Under the pieces are notes generated by a model. The model made no database searches. It saw only the letters and a program-made list of their open reading frames with translations, and had not been told where the DNA came from. A DNA stretch of 64,000 nucleotides from Caldilineaceae bacterium (GTDB lineage Bacteria > Chloroflexota > Anaerolineae > Caldilineales > Caldilineaceae): the NCBI GenBank assembly GCA_020634755.1, contig JACKBC010000039.1, forward strand, positions 4,534 through 68,533, written 5' to 3'. Numbering within the stretch: position 1 is the stretch's first letter; each line of letters starts with the position of its first letter. Position numbers and translations under genes: made by a program. This document shows, piece after piece, positions 18,121 to 26,006 of this stretch.

Positions 18121-18160
18121 ACCGCAGATGGTAAAATAAAATCTGTGTAATCTGCGGTTC
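18121..18160. repeat. Small palindromic repeat of the CGCAGAT type
   Basis: AACCGCAGAT (18121-18130) pairs with ATCTGCGGTT (18151-18160) around 20 bases that repeat the AATCTGTG theme. It resembles the elements at 21781, 22369 and 24574 and separates the oxidase gene from the dehydrogenase gene. Confidence 0.5.
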
Positions 18161-18194
18161 AACTTCTGTTCTGCGGTTAGAAAGAGAGACGAAG

Positions 18195-20651
18195 ATGCAA
18201 ACGCAAGCAAGGCTCGTCATCGTGGGCGCCGGCGTGGTCGGTTGCAGCATTGCCTACCATTTGACCAAGCTGGGCTGGCGCGACATTGTGGTGGTGGACA
18301 AAGGGCCGCTCTACGAAACCGGCGGTTCATCATCGCATGCCCCTGGCTTAATATTTCAGACCAATTACGCCAAATTTATGACCCAGTGCGCCATGTACTC
18401 GGTCAATTTATTCAAAGAGCTGACTTATAACGATACCCCCTGCGCCTACCAAGTGGGCGGCATTGAGGTGGCCTATACCGACGCCCGCCTGCGCGAACTG
18501 CACCGCAAGCAGTCCGCCGCTGCGGCCTATGGGCTGGACGCGCACGTCATCTCGGCCCGCGAAGTAGCCGACAGGGTGCCCATTCTGGACCCCGGCGTGA
18601 TCAAGGGCGGCTACTACGTGCCGACCGATACGGACGTGCGCGGCTGGTACTGTGCGGCGGCGCTGGCGGAGCGGGCCATTGCCAGCGGCGGCGCCCACTT
18701 TTACGGCCACATCAACGTGTCCGATATTGAGGTGGTGGATGGGCGCTGCACCGGCGTGTTGACCGATCAGGGGCGCATTGGGGCCGAGCAGGTGCTGTTG
18801 GCCACCAACGTATGGGCCAGCGTGCTGCCGGCGAAGATCGGGCTGCGCTTCCCCATTTTGGGCGTCGAGCATCAATATGTGATCACCGAGCCGCTGGCCG
18901 AGCTGGCCGCCGATAAAGATCTGTACGTCAAGCATCCCATTGTGCGCCATCAGGATTTCTCCGGCTACTATCGTCAGCACGGCGACGCCTATGGCATTGG
19001 CAACTATCGCCACAAATCCATGCTCTTTGAGGGCGGCTATGTGGGCGCCAAGGCCGAGCGCGCATTTACGCCGGAAGATTTTGAAGTAGCCAAGCAGGCC
19101 GCCGAAGAGCTGTTCCCCCCGCTGCGCGGCAAAAAATATACGCGCCAATTCAATGGCTTTATGGCCTTTAGCACCGACATGGGGCCCATCATGGGCGAGA
19201 CCGACATCCCCGGCCTCGACGTTTGTCTGGGCGTCTGGGTAACCCATTCGGGTGGTGTGGGCAAGACTATGGCCGAATGGATGGACAGCCGCACCACCGA
19301 ATTTGCCATGCACGAAGCGTGGACGCGGCGCTTCCAGCCCCACGAAACCACCAAAACGTGGATGTACGCCCGCGTCGACCGCCAGTATCAGGAAGTCTAC
19401 GACATCATCCACCCGCTGCAGCAGATGGAAAACCCACGCAACGTGCGCGTGGCCCCGTTCCATCAGCGGCTGGTAGAGCAGGGCGCGCACTTTCACGCTG
19501 TTGCCGGCTGGGAAGCAGCCCATTGGTATGAGAAAAACGCCCATTTGCTCGCAGAGTACGACGAGCGCATCCCTCACCGCCGCGGCTGGGAAGCCATGAA
19601 CTGGTCGCGCATGCAAGGCGCTGAACATTTGGCCACGCGTGACAAAGCCGCACTCTATAACATTGCCAACTTTGCTAAATTTGAAGTGCGCGGCCCCGGC
19701 GCCCTGCCCTTCCTGGAATACATGGCGGCCAACCGCATCGACCGTCCGGTGGGCACAATGGTCTACACGGCGCTCTGCACCGCATCCGGCGGCATCAAAG
19801 CCGACCTGACCATTACGCGTACCGGGCCTGAAAGCTTTCTGATTTTGACCGGCGGCGGCACTGGTCCGGCCGATTTGGCCTGGTTACGGATGCACGCGCC
19901 CACCGATGGCTCGGTGGTCATCGAAGACAGTACGTCCAAATACACGGGCGTGGCGCTGTGGGGGCCCAAAGCGCGCGCCGTGCTGGAAAGCGTCTGCGCA
20001 GAGGATGTGTCCAACGCGGCTTTCCCCTATTTCACAGCCAAAACGCTCAGCATTGATACCGTACCGGCCTTTGCCGGTCGGCTTTCCTATGCCGGCGAAC
20101 TGGGCTGGGAAATCTACTGCCTCAGCGAATATGGATTACGTTTGTGGGATGTGCTGTGGGAAGCGGGCCAGCCCCACGGCATCTTTGCGCTGGGCAGCGG
20201 CGCATTCAACTCGCTGCGCGGGGAGAAAGGCTATCGCGCCGTGGGTCTCGACTTGACCACCGAATACAACCCATTTGAGGCGGGCATTGGCTGGGCCGTG
20301 CGCCTGCAGAAGGGTGATTTCTTGGGACGAGAAGCGCTGATCGCCGCCAAAGAGGCGGGCGTCAAGCGCCAACTCTGCTGCTTAACATCCGACGATCCGA
20401 GTGCCATGGCGCTGGGCAAAGAGCCCGTGTTTGCAGACGGCGCCGGAAACAATTCCGGGCGCGCCATCGGCTACTTGACCAGCGTAGATTATGGCTACAG
20501 CATTGGTAAGTTGGTGGCATATGCGTATCTACCCATTGCCTATGCGGAAAAAGGTACACAAGTTGAGGTACAATACTTTGACCAGCGTTTTAAAGCGGTT
20601 GTGGCGGATGATCCGCAATTTGATGTGGAGATGAGGCGGCTGAAATCGTAG
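18195..20651 (+). CDS. FAD-dependent oxidoreductase / GcvT fusion (dimethylglycine or sarcosine dehydrogenase type)
   Basis: An 818-residue two-domain enzyme. Residues 1-370 are a DAO-type flavoprotein with GAGVVGCSIA at 11-20. ETGGSSSHAPG at 41-51 has H48 at the position where dimethylglycine/sarcosine dehydrogenases hold FAD covalently. A linker follows, then a GcvT folate domain (about 430-815) with GALPFLEYMAANRID, SYAGELGWEIY and the C-terminal barrel. Such fusions oxidise dimethylglycine or sarcosine and channel formaldehyde to H4folate as CH2-H4folate without releasing it. A start ATG with GAAAGAGAGACGAAG upstream is plausible. Together with MttB (betaine to dimethylglycine) this would complete stepwise demethylation to glycine. 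The substrate is inferred. Confidence 0.88.
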   Translation: MQTQARLVIVGAGVVGCSIAYHLTKLGWRDIVVVDKGPLYETGGSSSHAPGLIFQTNYAKFMTQCAMYSVNLFKELTYNDTPCAYQVGGIEVAYTDARLRELHRKQSAAAAYGLDAHVISAREVADRVPILDPGVIKGGYYVPTDTDVRGWYCAAALAERAIASGGAHFYGHINVSDIEVVDGRCTGVLTDQGRIGAEQVLLATNVWASVLPAKIGLRFPILGVEHQYVITEPLAELAADKDLYVKHPIVRHQDFSGYYRQHGDAYGIGNYRHKSMLFEGGYVGAKAERAFTPEDFEVAKQAAEELFPPLRGKKYTRQFNGFMAFSTDMGPIMGETDIPGLDVCLGVWVTHSGGVGKTMAEWMDSRTTEFAMHEAWTRRFQPHETTKTWMYARVDRQYQEVYDIIHPLQQMENPRNVRVAPFHQRLVEQGAHFHAVAGWEAAHWYEKNAHLLAEYDERIPHRRGWEAMNWSRMQGAEHLATRDKAALYNIANFAKFEVRGPGALPFLEYMAANRIDRPVGTMVYTALCTASGGIKADLTITRTGPESFLILTGGGTGPADLAWLRMHAPTDGSVVIEDSTSKYTGVALWGPKARAVLESVCAEDVSNAAFPYFTAKTLSIDTVPAFAGRLSYAGELGWEIYCLSEYGLRLWDVLWEAGQPHGIFALGSGAFNSLRGEKGYRAVGLDLTTEYNPFEAGIGWAVRLQKGDFLGREALIAAKEAGVKRQLCCLTSDDPSAMALGKEPVFADGAGNNSGRAIGYLTSVDYGYSIGKLVAYAYLPIAYAEKGTQVEVQYFDQRFKAVVADDPQFDVEMRRLKS

Positions 20652-20665
20652 GACAAGGAGAAATC

Positions 20666-21193
20666 ATGAACAGCTTTCAAGAAATATTTGGGCCGCCCTC
20701 GGCGGGCGCGGCCAACAAAGTGGTGGACTATATGACTGATTGGGTGCAGGGCTATATTCGTCATGCACCCTTTGCCATAATGGCTTCTGCCGATCCAAAT
20801 GGCAATTGTGATGCTTCGCCCAAGGGGGGCAAACCGGGCTTTATCAAGGTGCTGGACGAGCGCCATTTGCTGATCCCCGATGTGGCAGGCAATCGGCTCT
20901 TTCAATCCTACGACAACATGAGCCAGAATCCACGCATTGGCCTGCTCTTTATGATCCCTGGTGTGGATTCAACGGCGCGCGTCAACGGCCGCGTCGAATT
21001 GTTAGACAAAGAAGCCATGGCCGCCAAAAACATTGCGCTGGAGATCTTCAACCCCGATGAAGAGGCCAAGGTGATCCAGGGGCTGCTGCTCACCGTGGAG
21101 GAATCGTACGGCCACTGCCCGCGGGCGTTGAAATTCTCCAATTTGTGGGACACGGAGACGATTGGGCAAAACAAGGCGACAAAACTACCGTAG
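20666..21193 (+). CDS. PPOX-type FMN-binding split-barrel protein (MSMEG_1061-like)
   Basis: A 175-residue flavin split-barrel protein of the pyridoxamine 5'-phosphate oxidase superfamily. Blocks MASADPNGNCDASPKGGKPGF, RLFQSYDNMSQNPRIGLLF and RVNGRVELL follow the family that includes MSMEG_1061-like proteins. These bind FMN or F420 and have no well-proven reaction. It has a strong AAGGAG ribosome site and starts 14 bp after the dehydrogenase gene, so it belongs to the same transcript. It could regenerate flavin or detoxify a product of the amine oxidation; both are inference. Confidence 0.75.
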   Translation: MNSFQEIFGPPSAGAANKVVDYMTDWVQGYIRHAPFAIMASADPNGNCDASPKGGKPGFIKVLDERHLLIPDVAGNRLFQSYDNMSQNPRIGLLFMIPGVDSTARVNGRVELLDKEAMAAKNIALEIFNPDEEAKVIQGLLLTVEESYGHCPRALKFSNLWDTETIGQNKATKLP

Positions 21194-21268
21194 CAAAGCA
21201 GCTACGAAATAGCCTACGACTCCACCACAGCACTTCCAATAACCAAAAATTTTATTGGCCCAGATCGC

Positions 21269-21775
21269 ATGAAAGAATCCAAGCGCTCTCCCGGCAGCGA
21301 ATGGCTGAAAAACCACCCGCGGCTGCTGGAACTGGCGTATGATAGTTCCAAAGTGTTGCTCAAACGGTTCTATCCGTTGCTAAAACGGGTGAATCAGCGC
21401 GCGACAGAGCGGTTCATGATCTGGAGCGAAAAGCGGGTCAAAGGCTATACCTTTAATTGCCAAATGTGCGGCCAATGTATCCTGCACAGCACAGGCATGA
21501 CCTGCCCCATGAACTGCCCCAAAAATCTGCGCAACGGCCCCTGCGGTGGCGTGCGCGCCAACGGCCACTGCGAAGTGATTCCGGAAATGCCGTGCGTCTG
21601 GGTGCAGGCGTTCGAACGCAGCCAAATGATGGGCGCATACAGCCATGAAATCAAGCTGTTGCAACCGCCGGTCAACCGTCAATTGCAGGATGGCTCGTCG
21701 TGGATTAACATGTTAGAAGGCGTGGATCAGCAGACGCCACCGGGCTGGACGCCGGTAAAGGATTTGACCGATTAA
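21269..21775 (+). CDS. metV: Methylenetetrahydrofolate reductase C-terminal (MetV-like) zinc/cluster-binding protein
   Basis: A 168-residue Cys-rich protein. Residues 65-105 contain CQMCGQC, then TCPMNCPKNLRNGPCGG and GHCEV. This is the signature of the MTHFR C-terminal/MetV family (PF12225), which in acetogens accompanies MetF. MetV stabilises or activates MetF for H4folate-linked C1 redox, with electrons from partner dehydrogenases. The N-terminus is basic. It lies 1.7 kb before metF, from which it is separated by a GxxExxY repeat element and the corrinoid methyltransferase gene. The context supports CH3-H4folate oxidation. Confidence 0.8.
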   Translation: MKESKRSPGSEWLKNHPRLLELAYDSSKVLLKRFYPLLKRVNQRATERFMIWSEKRVKGYTFNCQMCGQCILHSTGMTCPMNCPKNLRNGPCGGVRANGHCEVIPEMPCVWVQAFERSQMMGAYSHEIKLLQPPVNRQLQDGSSWINMLEGVDQQTPPGWTPVKDLTD

Positions 21776-21780
21776 AATAT

Positions 21781-22350
21781 GGTACGCGGATTTACGCTGA
21801 TAAACGCAGATTTTTGTTCTGATTGACCTATTCTGCTTACGAAAGATACCTATCCCTAGGAGAAAGTCCTCTAATTTCATTGACACAATCAAGGAGATTA
21901 AAGTGGCTTTCCAACACGAAAAGACGACTCGTGCTATCATTAACGCTTTCTATACAGTATATAACGCTCTGGGTTATGGATTTGCAGAAAAGGTATATCA
22001 AAACGCAATGGTTTTAGAGCTGAATCGATTGGGTTTGACTGTGGTAAAAGAACATCCAATCAATGTATATTATCACAATGAAATTGTCGGAACTTTTTTT
22101 GCTGACCTGCTTGTTGATAATGTAGTCATCGTTGAACTCAAGGCTGTCAAAGAATTGGCGCCAGAACATACAGCACAGTTGTTGAATTATTTGAAGGGGT
22201 CTATTTTTGAAGTAGGATTGCTACTCAACTTCGGACCTGAAGCTATATTCCAGCGCAAAATCTATACAAATGCCAAAAAGGGCAAAATGTCCTGGATGCC
22301 GAATTGATTGAGTAAAAAAATCCGCGAAAATTTGCGTTCATCTGCGTACA
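21781..22350 (+). mobile_element. GxxExxY gene bracketed by CGCAGAT-type inverted repeats
   Basis: Left end GGTACGCGGATTTACGCTGA (from 21781) and right end (22314-22350, reading AATCCGCGAAAATTTGCG then TCTGCGTACA) are imperfect inverted repeats of about 35 bp with the PD-(D/E)XK-like gene between them. The same ends without the gene occur at 22369-22486 and 24574-24649. No recognisable transposase is present. Mobility is inferred from structure only. Confidence 0.5.
21903..22307 (+). CDS. GxxExxY family protein, PD-(D/E)XK nuclease-like
   Basis: A 134-residue protein (PF13366). The family name motif is GYGFAEKVYQNAMVLEL near residues 24-40. The core ADLLVDNVVIVELKAV (about 64-79) fits the D-(x)n-ExK active site of PD-(D/E)XK nucleases. 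GTG at 21903 is preceded by AAGGAG, a fair site. The gene is more AT-rich than its neighbours and is enclosed by palindromic repeats, which suggests a transferred unit. Whether it cuts DNA is not shown; homologues are mostly uncharacterised. It could be the enzyme that moves or processes the repeats. Confidence 0.75.
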   Translation: MAFQHEKTTRAIINAFYTVYNALGYGFAEKVYQNAMVLELNRLGLTVVKEHPINVYYHNEIVGTFFADLLVDNVVIVELKAVKELAPEHTAQLLNYLKGSIFEVGLLLNFGPEAIFQRKIYTNAKKGKMSWMPN

Positions 22351-22368
22351 AAATTTCTGTTCAAAAAT

Positions 22369-22486
22369 GGTACGCTGATTTGCACAGATAAACGCAGATT
22401 CTCATCTTGGAAACAACTGACGCTGTTTGAAAAAGACAGTCAAACAGACAAAAAAATCCGCGAAAATCTGCGCTCATCCGCGTACC
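22369..22486. repeat. 118-bp CGCAGAT-type element lacking a gene
   Basis: The left end GGTACGCTGATTTGCACAG and right end AAATCTGCGCTCATCCGCG...TACC match the ends of the GxxExxY-bearing element at 21781-22350. Its right end is almost the same sequence, starting AAAAAAATCCGCGAAAAT. The ~60-bp interior has no gene. It looks like a nonautonomous derivative. Confidence 0.55.
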
Positions 22487-22516
22487 ATAAATAATACTAA
22501 ATTTAGGAGAATAAAT

Positions 22517-23470
22517 TTGAATACCGTTGTAAAATCCCCCACCCAAACCGTGCTCATCGGTCCCGAACAGCCGTTTGTGATCATTGGCGAGCGCATTAAC
22601 CCCACCGGACGCAAGCGGCTAGAGGCCGAAATGCTGGCCGGTGACCTGAGCCGGGTGGAGCGCGATGCGCTAGCCCAAGTGGCGGCCGGCGCACACATTC
22701 TAGACATCAACTCGGGTGTGACCAGCATTGAGCCGCACAAGACCGAGCCAGAGCTGATGACGCGCTGCATTGAGTTGGTGCAGACCATTACCGATGCGCC
22801 GCTCTGCATCGACTCCAGCGTGGTGCCGGCGCTGATTGCCGGCATTCAGGCCGCCAAGGGCCGTCCCATTGTCAACAGCGTGACCGGCGAAGAAGAGCGG
22901 CTGGAGAGCGTGCTGCCGGTGGTGGCCGAATATGACGTGCCGGTCATTGCCATCAGCAATGACGAATCGGGCATTAGCTACGACCCCAAAGTGCGCTTTG
23001 CCGTGGCCAAGAAGATTGTCAAGCGCGCCGAAAGCTACGGCATCAAACCGCAAGACGTGATCATCGACCCGCTGGCCATGCCGATCGGCGCCGTGCGTAC
23101 GGCGGGCATCGATCTCTTTACCATTGTGCGCATGGTGCGTGAAGAACTGGGCTGCAACACGGTCTGCGGCGCTTCCAACATTAGCTTTGGCTTGCCCAAT
23201 CGCGCCGCCATCAACAGCGCCTTTGTGCCCATGGCCATGGCTGCCGGCATGACCTGCGCCATTACCAATCCGCTGGAGAAAGAGATTCGCCACGCCGTCT
23301 ACGCCGCCGATGTGCTCATGGGCAACGACCAGGACTGCATGCGCTATCTAGCCGCCATGCGTGAGGCAGAAGCCGATGCGTCGGGCAGCACATCGGCGGG
23401 AGATGATCGCCGCGCCGCTCGCGCCGCCCGTCGTGCGTCCCGGCGCGAACGCTTGTCTGGCAATGAGTAG
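22517..23470 (+). CDS. Methyltetrahydrofolate:corrinoid methyltransferase (pterin-binding, MtgA/AcsE type)
   Basis: A 317-residue TIM barrel of the pterin-binding family. IIGERINPTGRKRLEAEML, HILDINSGVTS and INSVTGEEER-like blocks, followed by the conserved VPVIAISNDE and SNISFGLPNRAAINSAF, are typical of AcsE/MtgA/MetH-like methyl-H4folate transferases. It would transfer CH3 between a corrinoid protein and tetrahydrofolate. In this context the direction is probably from methylated corrinoid to H4folate. It uses a TTG start with AGGAG six bases upstream; the longer frame would run through a repeat. The Arg/Ala-rich last 35 residues are atypical. Confidence 0.87.
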   Translation: MNTVVKSPTQTVLIGPEQPFVIIGERINPTGRKRLEAEMLAGDLSRVERDALAQVAAGAHILDINSGVTSIEPHKTEPELMTRCIELVQTITDAPLCIDSSVVPALIAGIQAAKGRPIVNSVTGEEERLESVLPVVAEYDVPVIAISNDESGISYDPKVRFAVAKKIVKRAESYGIKPQDVIIDPLAMPIGAVRTAGIDLFTIVRMVREELGCNTVCGASNISFGLPNRAAINSAFVPMAMAAGMTCAITNPLEKEIRHAVYAADVLMGNDQDCMRYLAAMREAEADASGSTSAGDDRRAARAARRASRRERLSGNE

Positions 23471-23498
23471 GGGTAATTCAGAATAAGGTTTACAAATT

Positions 23499-24551
23499 AT
23501 GCACAAAAACGGCCAATTTGACCTGCCGGACGTAAACCGACTTTCCCATTTGCCGCAAGCCCCCACTGACCCAACGCAGCCCATACGCGCCAACAGCCGT
23601 TTGGAGCGGGTGCTGCGTTCGGGCCGCTTTGCCGTTACCGCCGAGCTGAATGCGCCGGACAGCGCCGACCCCGAAGATGTGTATAAAAATGCGCTGGTGC
23701 TGGCGGAAGTCTGCGACGCCATCAACGCCACTGACGGCTCCGGGGCCAATTGCCACATGAGCAGCCTGGCCTGTTGCGCGCTGCTCACTCGCGCTGGCTA
23801 CGAGCCGGTGCTGCAAATTAGCTGCCGCGACCGCAACCGCATTGCCATCCAGGGCGACATTTTGGGGGCGGCCGCGCTGGGCATCAAAAATGTGATGTGT
23901 CTGACCGGCGATGACGTGACCGCTGGCGATCAGCCCGAAGCCAAGCGCGTCTTTGACTTTGACTGCATGCATCTGCTGCACACGGCGCGCATCATGCGCG
24001 ACCGCGGCGTCTTTTTGAGCGGTCGGGCCATCACCACCAAACCGCGGCTCTTTTTGGGCGCTGCGGCCAATCCCTTTGTGCCGCCATTCGATTGGCGTCC
24101 GCAGCGACTGGCCAAAAAGATCGAAGCAGGCGCTGACTTTATCCAAACCCAATACTGTTTTGACATGCCGCGCCTGCACCAATATATGCAGCGCGTGCGC
24201 GATCTTGGGCTACACGAAAAGGTTTTCATTCTGGTGGGTGTGGGTCCGCTGCGTTCGGAAAAAGTGGCGGAATTTATGCGGACCAAAGTACCCGGCGTCT
24301 GGATTCCCGATCCGGTGGTCGAACGCTTGGCACAGACGCCCCAAAAACAAAAAGCCGAAGTGGGTAAGCAGATCTGCATCGAGTTGATCCAGCAGATTCG
24401 CCAAATCGAAGGCGTCCACGGCGTTCACATTATGGCCTATCGCCAGGAGAAAACCGTGGCCGAAATTGTGCAGCGGGCGGGGCTGCTGCCCAGGGCGCGA
24501 GTGCGAGCGGAAACGCGCGCCCCCATTCCGTCAGCCTTGGTGGAATCATGA
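23499..24551 (+). CDS. metF: Methylenetetrahydrofolate reductase (MetF)
   Basis: A 350-residue FAD-dependent TIM barrel that interconverts CH3- and CH2-H4folate. Family blocks include FAVTAELNAPDSADPED, CHMSSLACCALLTRAGYEPVLQ (around the conserved T/D folate contact), CLTGDDVTAGDQP with the FAD-binding DxxxG-like turn, and AGADFIQTQYCFD (the ETQ/TQ element). The start at 23499 is 28 bp after the methyltransferase gene. Together with the MetV-like protein it resembles the bacterial methyl-oxidising arm, so oxidation of CH3-H4folate is likely. The electron acceptor is not evident. Confidence 0.9.
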   Translation: MHKNGQFDLPDVNRLSHLPQAPTDPTQPIRANSRLERVLRSGRFAVTAELNAPDSADPEDVYKNALVLAEVCDAINATDGSGANCHMSSLACCALLTRAGYEPVLQISCRDRNRIAIQGDILGAAALGIKNVMCLTGDDVTAGDQPEAKRVFDFDCMHLLHTARIMRDRGVFLSGRAITTKPRLFLGAAANPFVPPFDWRPQRLAKKIEAGADFIQTQYCFDMPRLHQYMQRVRDLGLHEKVFILVGVGPLRSEKVAEFMRTKVPGVWIPDPVVERLAQTPQKQKAEVGKQICIELIQQIRQIEGVHGVHIMAYRQEKTVAEIVQRAGLLPRARVRAETRAPIPSALVES

Positions 24552-24573
24552 TGGATGTTCGAAAATAAGATTG

Positions 24574-24649
24574 GGTACGCGGATTCACACGGACAAACGC
24601 TGATTTTCCCTTAAGCGAATCCGTGATCATCTGCGTAAATCAGCGTACA
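24574..24649. repeat. 76-bp CGCAGAT-type element
   Basis: The left end GGTACGCGGATTCACACG and right end TCTGCGTAAATCAGCGTAC match the ends of the GxxExxY element (21781) and of 22369-22486. It is a short copy without a gene, lying between metF and the GNAT genes. Confidence 0.5.
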
Positions 24650-24685
24650 ATTTCTAAGATGCCCTTATTACCAATAATGTCTATT

Positions 24686-25123
24686 ATGGAATCATCGAAT
24701 CTGCCAGAACAACCGTTGATCATCGAAACGGAAATCCCGCCTAGCGATCTCCGTTTCTTGGAAGATCAGATCAATCAATACAACATTCAAACCACCGGTT
24801 TTACCGATTACAGACCGCTGGCTGCTTTTGTGCATAATGCGCAAAACGACCTGATTGCGGGAATTTCTGGCTTTACGTGGGGCGGCTGTTGCGAGATTCA
24901 ATTTCTGTGGGTTCATGTAGATTATCGCCACATGGGGTTTGGGCGGCAGCTGCTGGCCGCTGCGGAAGCAGAAGCGTTCAACCGGCAATGCGGCATAGTC
25001 GTATTGAACACACATAGCTTTCAAGCGCCGGCATTTTATCAGAAGCTGGGCTATACGATCACCGGCATTGACGAGGATTATCCAGCCGGTCACCGCCAAT
25101 ATCATCTGCAAAAGCGATTGTAA
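24686..25123 (+). CDS. GNAT family N-acetyltransferase
   Basis: About 145 residues with the GNAT core: HNAQNDLIAGISGF (beta 2-4), FLWVHVDYRHMGFGRQLL, the acetyl-CoA pyrophosphate-binding R/Q-x-x-G-x-G/A variant (here HMGFGR), and APAFYQKLGY near the C-terminus. It would acetylate an amine of unknown identity in the cytoplasm. The start could also be at 24659 or 24677; no ribosome site is decisive and the upstream DNA is a repeat. It is followed by a 45-bp tandem repeat and a second GNAT gene. Confidence 0.75.
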   Translation: MESSNLPEQPLIIETEIPPSDLRFLEDQINQYNIQTTGFTDYRPLAAFVHNAQNDLIAGISGFTWGGCCEIQFLWVHVDYRHMGFGRQLLAAAEAEAFNRQCGIVVLNTHSFQAPAFYQKLGYTITGIDEDYPAGHRQYHLQKRL

Positions 25124-25140
25124 CGTTTGACTACACAGGT

Positions 25141-25365
25141 TATTTGTTAACTCTGTGCTGCGCACAACCGTCAATTTGCCAGGGTTATTTGTTAACTCTG
25201 TGCTGCGCACAACCGTCAATTTGCCAGGGTTATTTGTTAACTCTGTGCTGCGCACAACCGTCAATATGTCAGGGTTATTTGTTAACTCTGTGCTGCGCAC
25301 AACCGTCAATTTGCCAGGGTTATTTGTTAACTCTGTGCTGCGCACAACCGTTAACATGCCAGGAT
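25141..25365. repeat. 45-bp tandem repeat, five units
   Basis: Five head-to-tail units of 45 bp start at 25141, 25186, 25231, 25276 and 25321. Each begins TATTTGTTAACTCTGTG and carries GCTGCGCACAACCG. Units differ at only a few bases (for example TTTGCC, TATGTC, CATGCC near the end). Since 45 is divisible by three, frames stay open through it on both strands, so long spurious ORFs arise. No spacers are present, so this is not CRISPR. Confidence 0.9.
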
Positions 25366-25373
25366 GCAAAGAG

Positions 25374-25859
25374 ATGACGATGATTGATATCAACCAGCTC
25401 AAAATTCGCCGCATGGAAATGCAGGACATCGAGCCGGTGGCGCAAGCCTTCGCCCATATGAACAAGACACAAGAACAATATGAGCAATATTGGCAAGAGC
25501 ATGTGGCGGGCACGCGAGTAACCTTGGTTGCGGAACTGGCGGGATCCATCGTGGGATACACCAATGTCATATGGGAACCCGACTACGCATCATTTCGGCG
25601 GCAAGGCATCCCCGAAATCAACGATATGAACGTGGTAGCCCCCTTGCGCTGCCGTGGCATTGGCACCCAAATGATTGCCGCGGCGGAACAGGTCGTGCAG
25701 CAAGCGGGCAAGGCGGTCATCGGGATTGGCGTTGGGGTCACACCGGATTACGAGATTGCGCAAGGGTTATATCCCAAACTTGGCTATGTTGCGGATGGCA
25801 CAGGCATTCACCCTGATGAGTGGGGAGGCTGCACCTATGCAACCAAGCGCTTGGCGTAA
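25374..25859 (+). CDS. GNAT family N-acetyltransferase, preceded by the tandem repeat
   Basis: A 161-residue acetyltransferase. GSIVGYTNVIW, then the acetyl-CoA site VVAPLRCRGIGTQMIAAAE (R-G-I-G-T matches the Q/RxxGxG/A motif), and the tail GLYPKLGYVADGTGIHP are clear. The frame stays open through the upstream 45-bp repeat, which would add 15-residue units reading NSVLRTTVNLPGLFV. I prefer ATG 25374, since the repeat codons look noncoding. It is not similar in the N-terminal part to the GNAT gene on the other side of the repeat. The substrate is unknown. Confidence 0.75.
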   Translation: MTMIDINQLKIRRMEMQDIEPVAQAFAHMNKTQEQYEQYWQEHVAGTRVTLVAELAGSIVGYTNVIWEPDYASFRRQGIPEINDMNVVAPLRCRGIGTQMIAAAEQVVQQAGKAVIGIGVGVTPDYEIAQGLYPKLGYVADGTGIHPDEWGGCTYATKRLA

Positions 25860-26006
25860 ATATCCTAGCGCCCGCAACCGCAGTTGAACAGGTGCGACGT
25901 ACTTTGGACGTGAGTTGTGCCTCTAGACATATATCTCAAATGCGCACCTTCTAAATTGGTCGTTCTCATCGCAAGTTATCATTACAAAACGCGGCGGAGA
26001 TGATTT

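Noticed and set aside
18408..19628. 406-residue antisense frame inside the dimethylglycine dehydrogenase-like gene
   Set aside because: High GC third positions keep the opposite strand open; the sense gene has complete FAD and GcvT motifs.
25141..25365. Possible CRISPR array
   Set aside because: Units are contiguous with no spacers, and no cas genes lie near.
24692..25570. 292-residue antisense frame through the tandem repeat
   Set aside because: It stays open because 45 bp is a multiple of three; it lies opposite two GNAT genes and has no family signals.
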